Positions 7,973 to 14,747 are shown, counted from the stretch's first letter. The stretch is 25,850 bases of DNA from an uncultured Collinsella sp. (GCA_900545165.1 UQYA01000018.1:1-25850); one strand, 5' to 3'. Numbers and translations are program-made. The notes: generated by a model from the letters alone, not told the origin.

Positions 7973-9064
7973 ATGAAGAAGAACAAGAACTATGTGGACC
8001 TGAAGGACCAGCCGGTTCCCGAGGGCCAGCATCTGCTCGAGGTCGATGACCTTAAGATGTATTTCCACACCGAGGATGGCGTCGTTCGCGCTGTCGACGG
8101 TGTCTCCTACACGCTCGATCGCGGCGAGACCCTGGGCGTCGTCGGTGAGTCCGGCTCCGGTAAGTCCGTGACCGCCATGACCATCATGGGCCTTATCTCG
8201 ATGCCTCCGGGAAAGATCGAGGGCGGCGACGTTCGCTATCGCGGTCGTTCGATCCTCGAGATGACCGAGGAGGAGATGCAGCACATTCGCGGCAACGACA
8301 TCGCGATGATCTTCCAGGATCCTATGACCTCCTTGAACCCGGTCTATAAGATCGGCAAGCAGGTGGGCGAGGGCCTTCGTCTGCACCGTGGCTACTCCAA
8401 GCAGGAGGCGCTCAAGCGCGCTACCGAGCTTTTGGACCTCGTGGGTATCCCCGAGCCCGAGAAGCGCGTCAATGAGTATCCGCACCAGTTCTCCGGCGGT
8501 ATGCGTCAGCGTGTCATGATCGCTATGGCTCTTGCCTGCGATCCCGATATCCTGATTGCCGACGAGCCCACGACTGCCCTGGACGTTACCATTCAGGCTC
8601 AGATTATTGAGCTTATGCAGGAAATGCAGGAGAAGAACGGCAACGCCATCATCATGATTACCCATGACCTGGGCGTCGTTGCCGATATGGCCGATAAGAT
8701 CATGGTTATGTACGCCGGCCGTCCCGTCGAGTTCGGTACTGCTGAGGAAATCTTCTACGAGAGTCGCCACCCCTACACCTGGGGTCTTATCCGCTCCATC
8801 CCGGAGCAGGCCATCGAAGAGAAGAAGCCGCTTACGCCGATTCACGGCAACCCGCCTTCGCTCATGAACCTGCCTGAGGGCTGCGTCTTCTCTCCTCGTT
8901 GTCCCTATGCGACGGACAAGTGCCGCAAGCAGCGCCCCGAGCGCGTTGTCACCGAGTCTGGTCATTACTCTGCGTGCCACTACTCCGGTGACCCCGAGTT
9001 CCTCAAGAACGCTCCTGAGACGTCCCGTACGCGCAAGGATTCCAAGAAGGGAGGCGAGGCGTAA
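7973..9064 (+). CDS. oppD: oligopeptide ABC transporter ATP-binding protein (OppD/DppD type)
   Basis: Cytoplasmic ATPase that powers peptide import as a heterodimer with the next gene product. The 363-residue protein has Walker A GESGSGKS (Lys64), Q-loop MIFQDPMTSLNP, signature SGGMRQR, Walker B LIADEPTT (Asp197, Glu198) and the H-loop ITHDLGVV. The C-terminal oligopeptide-transporter domain with cysteines in CVFSPRCPYATDKC and a later HYSACHY resembles the iron-sulphur/cysteine region known in this subfamily. It ends with TAATG, sharing one base with the oppF start. Confidence 0.96.
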   Translation: MKKNKNYVDLKDQPVPEGQHLLEVDDLKMYFHTEDGVVRAVDGVSYTLDRGETLGVVGESGSGKSVTAMTIMGLISMPPGKIEGGDVRYRGRSILEMTEEEMQHIRGNDIAMIFQDPMTSLNPVYKIGKQVGEGLRLHRGYSKQEALKRATELLDLVGIPEPEKRVNEYPHQFSGGMRQRVMIAMALACDPDILIADEPTTALDVTIQAQIIELMQEMQEKNGNAIIMITHDLGVVADMADKIMVMYAGRPVEFGTAEEIFYESRHPYTWGLIRSIPEQAIEEKKPLTPIHGNPPSLMNLPEGCVFSPRCPYATDKCRKQRPERVVTESGHYSACHYSGDPEFLKNAPETSRTRKDSKKGGEA

Positions 9065-10092
9065 TGGCAGATACCAACGAGCGTACTCCGCTACTGAAGG
9101 TCGAGCACCTCTCTAAGGAGTTCCCCGCTGAGTCCGGCATGTTCGCCAAGCGTTTTTCCAAGCGCGTCGTCTCTGCCGTAAACGACATCTCTTTTGAGAT
9201 TTATCCTGGCGAGACCTTTGGTCTGGTTGGTGAGTCTGGTTGCGGTAAGTCCACGACGGGCCGCACCATCATGCGCCTGACCAAGCCGACCGCCGGTAAG
9301 GTGTTCTTCCGGGGTAAAGATGTTGCCGAGATGAGCAAGCATGAGATCAAGGACATGCGTCGCGAGATGCAGTTCATCTTCCAGGATCCCTATGCTTCGC
9401 TCAATCCCCGTATGACCATCGGCGAGATCGTCTCCGAGCCCATGACCATTCACGGCGTGGGCACCAAGGAAGAGCGCATTGAGCGTGTCCGCGAGCTTCT
9501 CGACGTTGTCGGACTGAACCCCGAGCACATTAACCGCTATCCTCATGAGTTCTCCGGCGGTCAGCGTCAGCGTGTTGGCATTGCCCGCGCGTTCGCTCTG
9601 AAGCCCAAGCTGATTATCTGCGACGAGCCGGTTTCTGCTCTGGATGTGTCCATTCAGGCCCAGGTTCTTAACCTGCTCAAGGAGCTGCAGGACAAGTTCG
9701 GTACCGCATATCTTTTTATCGCCCACGACCTGTCCGTCGTGCAGCACATCTCCGATCGCGTTGCCGTTATGTATCTGGGTAAGATGGTTGAGGTTTCGGA
9801 CTGGAAGACGCTCTATAGCGAGCCTCACCATCCGTACACGCAGTCGCTGCTGTCTGCCGTGCCGGTGCCCGATCCTGATATCCAGAAGACGCGCAAGCGC
9901 ATCATCCTCGCTGGCGATCCGCCGTCACCGCTGGATCCGCCGACCGGCTGCCGTTTCCACACGCGCTGCCCGATCGCGCAGAGTATCTGCTCTGAGAAGC
10001 TTCCCGAGTTTAAGGAAGTCGCACCGGGTCACTGCTGCGCCTGTCACTTCGCGGAGCCGTTCCCGATCAAGGAATCGCACATCGACCTGTAG
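9064..10092 (+). CDS. oppF: oligopeptide ABC transporter ATP-binding protein (OppF/DppF type)
   Basis: Partner ATPase of OppD, 342 residues. Walker A is GESGCGKST (Lys62), the Q-loop is FIFQDPYASLNPRMTI, the signature is SGGQRQRVGIARA, Walker B is ICDEPVSALD (Asp187, Glu188) and the H-loop is IAHDLSVVQHI. Near the N-terminus, an insertion between the first strand and Walker A (about residues 17-35) is typical of OppF compared with OppD. The C-terminal cysteine cluster GCRFHTRCPIAQSIC and HCCACHF is also present. The gene is coupled to oppD by the TAATG overlap and is the last gene of the operon; a long palindrome with a terminator-like core starts 16 bases after its stop. Confidence 0.96.
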   Translation: MADTNERTPLLKVEHLSKEFPAESGMFAKRFSKRVVSAVNDISFEIYPGETFGLVGESGCGKSTTGRTIMRLTKPTAGKVFFRGKDVAEMSKHEIKDMRREMQFIFQDPYASLNPRMTIGEIVSEPMTIHGVGTKEERIERVRELLDVVGLNPEHINRYPHEFSGGQRQRVGIARAFALKPKLIICDEPVSALDVSIQAQVLNLLKELQDKFGTAYLFIAHDLSVVQHISDRVAVMYLGKMVEVSDWKTLYSEPHHPYTQSLLSAVPVPDPDIQKTRKRIILAGDPPSPLDPPTGCRFHTRCPIAQSICSEKLPEFKEVAPGHCCACHFAEPFPIKESHIDL

Positions 10093-10108
10093 TCGGTTGT
10101 TATCGTTC

Positions 10109-10235
10109 GGGCCCGTCCTGAAGTTACTTTTCAGAACGTCCTCGGACTTGCAAGAAACCCCCGCTGCGCACTTCGTGCGGCGGGGGTTTCTTGCGTCCTG
10201 CGGAGTGTTCTGAAAAGTAACTTCAGGGCGGGCCC
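10109..10235. repeat. long palindrome A (127 bp) with terminator-like core, after oppF
   Basis: The left arm 10109-10137 and right arm 10207-10235 (29 bases each) are complementary apart from one position. Inside, AAGAAACCCCCGC pairs with GCGGGGGTTTCTT, and the tip is GCAC-TTC-GTGC. Between outer and inner stems are unpaired or partly paired motifs GTCCTCGGACTTGC on the left and GCGTCCTGCGGAGT on the right, which recur in palindrome B. The CCCCCGC...GCGGGGGTTTCTT core can act as an intrinsic terminator in either direction and is the only terminator candidate for the opp operon. Confidence 0.85.
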
Positions 10236-10273
10236 TGCGGTAACTCGGCAGGGGGAGTGCGATTCCTCGATCG

Positions 10274-10326
10274 CTCACTTAATCTGATGAGAAATTGAGT
10301 GAGGCCGGAGCTTTAGCTCCGGCCTC
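10274..10326. repeat. two abutting hairpins
   Basis: CTCACTTAAT (10274-10283) pairs with ATTGAGTGAG (10294-10303) with one wobble; its last three bases are also the start of a perfect 11-bp hairpin, GAGGCCGGAGC (10301-10311) with GCTCCGGCCTC (10316-10326) around TTTA. The two structures share GAG and so compete for those bases. No T-run follows. Confidence 0.7.
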
Positions 10327-10336
10327 CTCATATAAG

Positions 10337-10355
10337 GGCTCGGCAAAGCCGAGCC
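10337..10355. repeat. 8-bp hairpin
   Basis: GGCTCGGC (10337-10344) and GCCGAGCC (10348-10355) are perfect complements around AAA. ATTTT follows five bases later, so weak terminator activity is possible. Confidence 0.6.
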
Positions 10356-10416
10356 ACCAAATTTTCATCAGCCCCCAGAACATGTTTGAGAACGGTGCCT
10401 GGAGTACGTGTCCCTA

Positions 10417-10541
10417 GGGCAGGAATGAGGTTGCTTTCCAACGCATTCCGCAGGGGGCGGCATTATTTTGTAGCGCGAAGCGCGGATCAAAATAATGCCG
10501 CATGCCCGAGGACGCGTTGGAAAGCAACCTCATTCCTGCCC
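10417..10541. repeat. long palindrome B (125 bp) before tRNA-Leu
   Basis: Outer arms of 28 bases, 10417-10444 and 10514-10541, are perfect complements. An inner 13-bp perfect stem (10457-10469 with 10489-10501, containing GGCATTATTTT) lies inside a non-pairing bulge, and the tip is GCGC-GAA-GCGC. The bulge motifs ATTCCGCAGGGG (10445-10456) and ATGCCCGAGGAC (10502-10513), read on the minus strand, match those of palindrome A. The arm sequences of A and B are unrelated. Confidence 0.85.
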
Positions 10542-10579
10542 GAACAGGTCCGTCTACCTGCGCATTTACAAATTCGTAA

Positions 10580-10628
10580 ACTTTTTTGAAAAAAGTGCTT
10601 GCACAGTTCTCGAATCATAGGTTATTAT
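10580..10628 (+). promoter_or_regulatory. tRNA-Leu promoter with upstream A-tract inverted repeat
   Basis: ACTTTTTTGAAAAAAGT (10580-10596) is followed, 2 bases later, by a -35 box TTGCAC (10599-10604) and a -10 of TTATTA (10622) or TATTAT (10623) at 17-18 bases. The same A-tract/-35 arrangement occurs before both other tRNA transcription units in the window. The start would leave a 5' leader of about 50 bases before the tRNA. Confidence 0.75.
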
Positions 10629-10685
10629 CTTCCTCGTTGAACGCGCGGGTCCAACAAAGCGAACCGTGAATCAACATCATAGCAT

Positions 10686-10775
10686 GTCGGAGTGGCGGAA
10701 TTGGCAGACGCGCTAGCTTGAGGTGCTAGTGACCGCTTTTTGGTCATGCGGGTTCAAGTCCCGCCTCCGACACCA
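10686..10775 (+). tRNA. tRNA-Leu (anticodon GAG)
   Basis: Ninety bases including an encoded CCA. The acceptor arms GTCGGAG and CTCCGAC pair fully. The anticodon stem CTAGC/GCTAG encloses TTGAGGT, giving anticodon GAG, which reads CTC and CTT. A long variable arm (TGACCGCTTTTTGGTCA) shows it is a class II tRNA, and the T arm is GCGGG-TTCAAGT-CCCGC. It has its own promoter and terminator. Confidence 0.96.
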
Positions 10776-10784
10776 TCGCATTTG

Positions 10785-10810
10785 AGAAGCCTCTTCGGAG
10801 GCTTTTTTGT
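10785..10810 (+). terminator. terminator after tRNA-Leu
   Basis: AAGCCTC (10787-10793), tetraloop TTCG, GAGGCTT (10798-10804), then a run of T. It lies only about 25 bases before the start of the phosphatase gene. Confidence 0.85.
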
Positions 10811-10834
10811 TACCGATAGACGGTGGGGTCCACG

Positions 10835-13180
10835 ATGGAAACGCTTGAACGCAACGAGTGGGCAGACGTTGCCCAACTAGTCGAGATCACGAGCGATGCT
10901 GTCATCATCTGCGAGCTCGACGGAACAATTCTGCATGTGAATAATCGCTTACTTGGTTTGATGTGCGAGGAACGCGCCGACGTCATCGGTGGAGATGTTA
11001 AAGACGTCCTGTACTCGTCCGCTTTTGAACGTGCGACGGAACATCGTCTGCCATTTGAAACTGATGGCTCCGAGAACGAACTGATGCTCAAGCTGAGTGA
11101 CGGCTCTTTTATCCCCGTCTTGGTTCGTGCGGGCTCCGTAACGCCTCCACGCATCTTTGGGCGCCGCGCGCCACGTGTCCTGGTGGCGCTCCATAGCATC
11201 GAAGAACAGTATTCGCACGACCGTCAGCTCAAGCGTGCGTTATCGGAGCTTAGAGTGGCGAACAAGCGCCTCTCTGGCACGCTCTCGGTCATTATGAGTA
11301 CCGTGGGCTCCGATGAGCTGCCCAGCCTACTTGATACCGTTTTGAACCAGCTTGTAGGAACGCTCGATGCTTCGGGTGCCGCTATCTATTTTTCTGAGAG
11401 CGGCGGTTTTAAACTTCGCGGTGTTTCCAAGGAGCTGTACGACAGCTACCTGCCTGAGTTTTTGCCGTATGGCGCTGGCATTCCGACGTATGTTCTTCGT
11501 GAGTCGCGTGCCTGTCGCTTGTCGATTCAACAGGACCTTAAGGGTGATAAGGCCGCCTCCGGTATGTTTATGGACTTGGACAATCGTTCTAAGCACCTAT
11601 TGCGCATGCAGGATATGCCTCCGTACCGCAGCGAGATCTGTCTTCCCGTTTTTTACGGTACGCAGATTCTTGGCGTGCTGGAAGTTGGTTGGAAACGCCC
11701 TCAGGCACCGCTCGCCTATGACGTTAATGTACTCGAGGTCATTTGCGATTACCTGTCTATCCAGCTGGTCGGCATGGCATCGAGCCTTCGCTCCCGTCGC
11801 ACGGCCGAGCTTGGCCGCTCGCTCAATGTCTTGCGTGATGAGTTGTTTACCTTTCTAGACGATTCCGCCGCGGCTACCCAGGCGGTATCGTCCGAGATCT
11901 GCAATATGCTTAACTGCCATTTTTGCCCTGTTGAGTATGACGCCAGTCTGGATTCCTACGTCATAGATTTTGAAGGCGGCAGTCGCGTTGCTTTGCCGGA
12001 CGATCCCGAGAAGCTTTTCTTTTCCACGACGGCGCCAGCGGCACGTCTGGGGGCTGGACCTGATGGCTTTGAGGCATCTGTTTTGGGAGGTACGAGTGCC
12101 GAGGACCTTAAACACGTCCGTATAACTCGCGTTGACGAATCGATGCCTATGGGAGGCTGGCTTAGGGCGCATGGTCTGCCTTGTCAAGGTCTCTACGTCG
12201 ACTCCGGCATCGAGGCGGGGTGCCCGCGCTCTGAGGGTGATGGCAAGCACAGTAACGACGCGATTGTTCCTGCTTCTGTCGCGAAGAGCCCGACGACGCG
12301 CGCGCTGCTGCTTCGTGATGGTAGCCAAGAGCCGATTGATGATCTTGAATATGACTACTTGGTGCACTTGGCGCATGACTTTGAACTGATCTACGAAGGC
12401 GAATCTCAAAAGCGCGAGGAGCGCCATATCGCTCAGACCCTTCAGATCGGCATGAGAAATTCCCTGGGGGATGTTCCGGGTATCGCAACCGATTCGGTGT
12501 ACCTGTCGGCCACGAACTCGGCGTTGGTCGGCGGCGATTTCTATACGCTCATCCGTCTTCCCGACGACTGCGCCGTCATGATTTTGGGCGATGTGTCTGG
12601 CAAAGGCATTGAGGCTGCATCGATGTCCGCGCTCGTCAAGACGGCCCTGACGGCATATGCCTGGGAGGGCGCTGGACCGGCCCGCATGGCACGCTCCCTT
12701 AACAGCATGCTCATGGGCTTCTCGAGGGTCGAGACGTTCGTGACGGCCTTTATCGCCAAGATTGACCTTAAAGCCGGACGCGCAACGTATTGTTCGGCGG
12801 GCCATCCTCCGACCATGGTCATCAGGCCAGAGTCGATGCCGCTGGGTGGCGGCGAGGCCCGTGGGGGAGAGGTCGAGCTGCTTGGATGCCAATCGGGCGT
12901 AATCGGTGCTTTTGAGAGCATGGTGTACGAGACAGGCGTGTTTACGTTCGCTCCTGGTGACATGCTCTTCATGTATACGGATGGAACGATTGAGGCCCGC
13001 GATCGCACCGGAGCGTTCTTTGGCGAGCAGCGCCTTCGTGACCTTCTGCTCTCTGTCTCGGGTGAGGGCGTATCGGGAATCTGCGGCAAGGTCTTGGGCG
13101 AGCTTGACCGATTTACCGAATCGGCGCTGGACGATGACATTGCATTGGTGTCCCTTGAGTTTTTACGGGGTCGTTCATAG
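10835..13180 (+). CDS. PAS-GAF-PP2C (RsbU/SpoIIE-type) serine phosphatase
   Basis: Predicted cytoplasmic protein phosphatase of a partner-switching pathway, 781 residues. Order of parts: a PAS-like sensor (about 8-115, with ITSDAVIICELDGTILHVNN), a linker helix, a GAF-like domain (about 160-310, ending VFYGTQILGVLEVGW), a divergent middle region of about 200 residues that I do not recognise, perhaps a second degenerate GAF, and a C-terminal PP2C/SpoIIE domain (about 550-777). Metal-binding residues are present: Asp568 in GGDFY, Asp586 in GDVSGKG, and the terminal DDDIAL (766-768). By family role it removes phosphate from a STAS-domain serine, probably the STAS of the next gene. I prefer ATG 10835, with GGTGGGG 6 bases upstream; a GTG at 10823 lies inside that ribosome site. 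There is no room for an ordinary promoter after the tRNA-Leu terminator. Confidence 0.88.
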   Translation: METLERNEWADVAQLVEITSDAVIICELDGTILHVNNRLLGLMCEERADVIGGDVKDVLYSSAFERATEHRLPFETDGSENELMLKLSDGSFIPVLVRAGSVTPPRIFGRRAPRVLVALHSIEEQYSHDRQLKRALSELRVANKRLSGTLSVIMSTVGSDELPSLLDTVLNQLVGTLDASGAAIYFSESGGFKLRGVSKELYDSYLPEFLPYGAGIPTYVLRESRACRLSIQQDLKGDKAASGMFMDLDNRSKHLLRMQDMPPYRSEICLPVFYGTQILGVLEVGWKRPQAPLAYDVNVLEVICDYLSIQLVGMASSLRSRRTAELGRSLNVLRDELFTFLDDSAAATQAVSSEICNMLNCHFCPVEYDASLDSYVIDFEGGSRVALPDDPEKLFFSTTAPAARLGAGPDGFEASVLGGTSAEDLKHVRITRVDESMPMGGWLRAHGLPCQGLYVDSGIEAGCPRSEGDGKHSNDAIVPASVAKSPTTRALLLRDGSQEPIDDLEYDYLVHLAHDFELIYEGESQKREERHIAQTLQIGMRNSLGDVPGIATDSVYLSATNSALVGGDFYTLIRLPDDCAVMILGDVSGKGIEAASMSALVKTALTAYAWEGAGPARMARSLNSMLMGFSRVETFVTAFIAKIDLKAGRATYCSAGHPPTMVIRPESMPLGGGEARGGEVELLGCQSGVIGAFESMVYETGVFTFAPGDMLFMYTDGTIEARDRTGAFFGEQRLRDLLLSVSGEGVSGICGKVLGELDRFTESALDDDIALVSLEFLRGRS

Positions 13181-13221
13181 ACGACGCTGGGCGGGCTGAA
13201 TCCGCACGGTTGGGGAAACGA

Positions 13222-14004
13222 ATGCATCGAGTGGGCTTTTTTGGGAACCATGGTCGTATGAATGAGTGGAATGACATAGCGGTTTTGACGCCACCAGGCG
13301 ATATCGACATCGCCACGGTGCCTGCGCTGCGTCGGCGGTTGGATGCTTTGATTGGCCGCGGCGTGCGCCGTGTTGTCATCAACTGTCAGGCTGTTAGCTT
13401 TATCGATTCGACGGGCTTGGCATTCCTGCTTACGCGCGCTCGTGAGCTCATGAGGCGAGAAGGCCTGCTTTCGCTCGTCAATGCATCAGGTGAAGTTGTT
13501 CGCTTTTTGGAGATTGCTCGTCTTGTCGATATCCTTCATGTCGCGGGGCCGGCACGGGAGTCTATTCCCGCCATCCCGGTGGGGGAGCTGCCTCGCTGGA
13601 GTAAGAGCGTCGAGGTCCGTCAGGGTATCGAGAATCTTCCATACTACCGACATCGCATCGCTGAACTCCTTGAATCGCTTCCGTTGCGCCGTGACGAGCG
13701 CTACGATGTCGCATTGGCGTCGGGGGAGGCGCTGGGTAATGCCTATGACCATGCGGGCGGTATCGGGTGCGTCCTGACGGTTCAGGCCTATGGCGATCGC
13801 GTTGTGGTTGAGGTGCTTGATCGAGGTGCCGGCTATTCTATCGATGAAACGAGCGAACCGGTCGCATCTGAGGAGCGCGGTCGTGGCATCAAGCTTATGC
13901 GTATGCTCGTCGATAACGTGGAGGTTGCTCGTCGTACGGACGGCGCCGGCACGCGCGTACAGATGGTGAAGCTGTTTAGCGGAGCGCTGGAATCGTGTGC
14001 CTAG
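13222..14004 (+). CDS. STAS-HATPase fusion: anti-anti-sigma plus anti-sigma serine kinase
   Basis: A 260-residue protein that joins two partners normally made separately. The N-terminal part (about 18-115) is a STAS domain like RsbV/SpoIIAA: PPGDIDIATVPALRRRL, then VINCQAVSFIDSTGLAFLL, in which Ser63 is the expected phosphorylation site. The C-terminal part (about 130-250) is a GHKL ATPase like RsbW/SpoIIAB: N-box ASGEALGNAYDH (Glu169, Asn173), G1 box DRGAGYS (Asp200), and RGRGIKLMRMLVDNV with GTRVQM at the end. The upstream phosphatase gene is the natural partner. ATG 13222 has GGGGA at a good distance; TTG 13210 and ATG 13258 are alternatives, the last giving a minimal STAS N-terminus. No sigma factor is adjacent, so the controlled target is unknown. 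Confidence 0.87.
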   Translation: MHRVGFFGNHGRMNEWNDIAVLTPPGDIDIATVPALRRRLDALIGRGVRRVVINCQAVSFIDSTGLAFLLTRARELMRREGLLSLVNASGEVVRFLEIARLVDILHVAGPARESIPAIPVGELPRWSKSVEVRQGIENLPYYRHRIAELLESLPLRRDERYDVALASGEALGNAYDHAGGIGCVLTVQAYGDRVVVEVLDRGAGYSIDETSEPVASEERGRGIKLMRMLVDNVEVARRTDGAGTRVQMVKLFSGALESCA

Positions 14005-14049
14005 CCAATCGCTTTAGCGCGTTTAGCTACTAAGAACATGCGGCAGACA

Positions 14050-14097
14050 AGTTTTTTGAAAAAAGTACTTGCGTCTTTTGGACAACTCGCGTAAATT
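14050..14097 (+). promoter_or_regulatory. promoter of tRNA cluster 1 with A-tract inverted repeat
   Basis: AGTTTTTTGAAAAAAGT (14050-14066), 2 bases, then -35 TTGCGT (14069-14074), 17 bases, and -10 TAAATT (14092-14097). The tRNA begins 13 bases after the -10, so the 5' leader is only a few bases. Confidence 0.8.
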
Positions 14098-14109
14098 AAT
14101 AACCCGCAA

Positions 14110-14185
14110 GCGGACATGGCTCAGTTGGTAGAGCACAACCTTGCCAAGGTTGGGGTCGCGGGTTCGAGCCCCGTTGTCCGCTCCA
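14110..14185 (+). tRNA. tRNA-Gly (anticodon GCC), copy 1
   Basis: Seventy-six bases with encoded CCA. Acceptor GCGGACA/TGTCCGC, anticodon stem CAACC/GGTTG around TTGCCAA (anticodon GCC), T arm CGGGTTCGAGCCCCG. It is identical in sequence to the copies at 14336 and 16614. Confidence 0.97.
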
Positions 14186-14195
14186 TTGCATTTCC

Positions 14196-14218
14196 GGACC
14201 GTTTAGGCGGTCCTTTTT
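14196..14218 (+). terminator. terminator-like hairpin between tRNA-Gly and tRNA-Cys
   Basis: GGACCG (14196-14201) pairs with CGGTCC (14208-14213), followed by TTTTT. It ends one base before the next tRNA begins, although no separate promoter is seen for that tRNA. Confidence 0.7.
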
Positions 14219-14219
14219 C

Positions 14220-14293
14220 GGCGAAGTGGCCAAGTGGTAAGGCAGAGGCCTGCAAAGCCTTTACCCCCGGTTCGAATCCGGGCTTCGCCTCCA
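14220..14293 (+). tRNA. tRNA-Cys (anticodon GCA)
   Basis: Seventy-four bases with encoded CCA. Acceptor GGCGAAG/CTTCGCC; anticodon stem GAGGC/GCCTT around CTGCAAA, anticodon GCA; T arm CCCGGTTCGAATCCGGG. Confidence 0.96.
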
Positions 14294-14302
14294 GGCAACA
14301 TC

Positions 14303-14330
14303 CGGGCGCTCCGGCGCCCGTTTTGTTTTA
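14303..14330 (+). terminator. terminator-like hairpin after tRNA-Cys
   Basis: CGGGCGC (14303-14309) pairs with GCGCCCG (14314-14320) around TCCG and is followed by TTTTGTTTT. Confidence 0.75.
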
Positions 14331-14335
14331 CATAT

Positions 14336-14411
14336 GCGGACATGGCTCAGTTGGTAGAGCACAACCTTGCCAAGGTTGGGGTCGCGGGTTCGAGCCCCGT
14401 TGTCCGCTCCA
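14336..14411 (+). tRNA. tRNA-Gly (anticodon GCC), copy 2
   Basis: Seventy-six bases, identical to the copy at 14110, with encoded CCA. No convincing -35 box precedes it; TTTACATAT just upstream could serve as a weak -10, otherwise it is made by read-through and processing. Confidence 0.97.
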
Positions 14412-14419
14412 ACTATCTT

Positions 14420-14447
14420 ACGCGGTTCTAACGAACCGCGTTTTTTG
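14420..14447 (+). terminator. terminator of tRNA cluster 1
   Basis: CGCGGTTC (14421-14428) and GAACCGCG (14433-14440) are perfect complements around TAAC, followed by TTTTTT. Confidence 0.88.
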
Positions 14448-14457
14448 TTGACGCTGC

Positions 14458-14557
14458 GCGGGCCCCGGACACCCCATCTTGCCCCTCAATCGTCGGTCGC
14501 GTACATAAAGTACGCTTCCCTCCTCTTTCTCGGCAACCTGGGGCACCCGGAGCCCGC
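14458..14557. repeat. 100-bp palindrome before the alpha-glucosidase gene
   Basis: Outer arms (14458-14483 and 14532-14557) pair imperfectly: GCGGGCCCCGG and CACCCC on the left match CCGGAGCCCGC and GGGGCA on the right with several mismatches and a 1-base offset. The centre is a perfect 6-bp stem, GCGTAC (14499-14504) with GTACGC (14510-14515), around ATAAA. The bulges CCTCAATCGTCGGTC and TTCCCTCCTCTTTCTC do not match those of the other palindromes, so this is a different type. Bases 14558-14747 contain no gene or clear promoter. Confidence 0.65.
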
Positions 14558-14747
14558 TCACTGTCGTGGCCGGGAAAGTGGGTCTTCCGTTCTTTTCACT
14601 AATCGGTCGATTCGTCCCAGGAGGCTTGAACCCGAGAGGGGTCGAGCATTTTGGGTCGTGGCTGTGGCGTTGTTTGCCGCGGATGTCCGCTTTGGGCGTA
14701 TCATCGTGGGCATCTCGCAAAACCTCGTTGCAAGGGAGACTTATCCC

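Larger units (their letters stand above)
10093..10685. other. gene-free stretch filled with inverted repeats
   Basis: No credible coding frame lies between oppF and tRNA-Leu. From 10109 to 10541 the DNA is almost wholly made of inverted repeats: two long palindromes and three shorter hairpins, described separately. The rest holds the tRNA-Leu promoter and a leader of about 50 bases. Confidence 0.85.

Noticed and set aside
10109..10541. CRISPR array or insertion-sequence ends
   Set aside because: No evenly spaced direct repeats and no transposase; the structures are inverted repeats only.
14116..14451. Open frame beginning MAQLVEHNLAKVGVAGSSP, repeated at the other tRNA-Gly copies
   Set aside because: It is a translation of the tRNA-Gly sequence itself; a well-known annotation artefact.
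14367..14747. N-terminal extension of the alpha-glucosidase frame back into tRNA-Gly
   Set aside because: It crosses a tRNA, a terminator and a palindrome; ATG 14748 has a ribosome site and a family-typical N-terminus.
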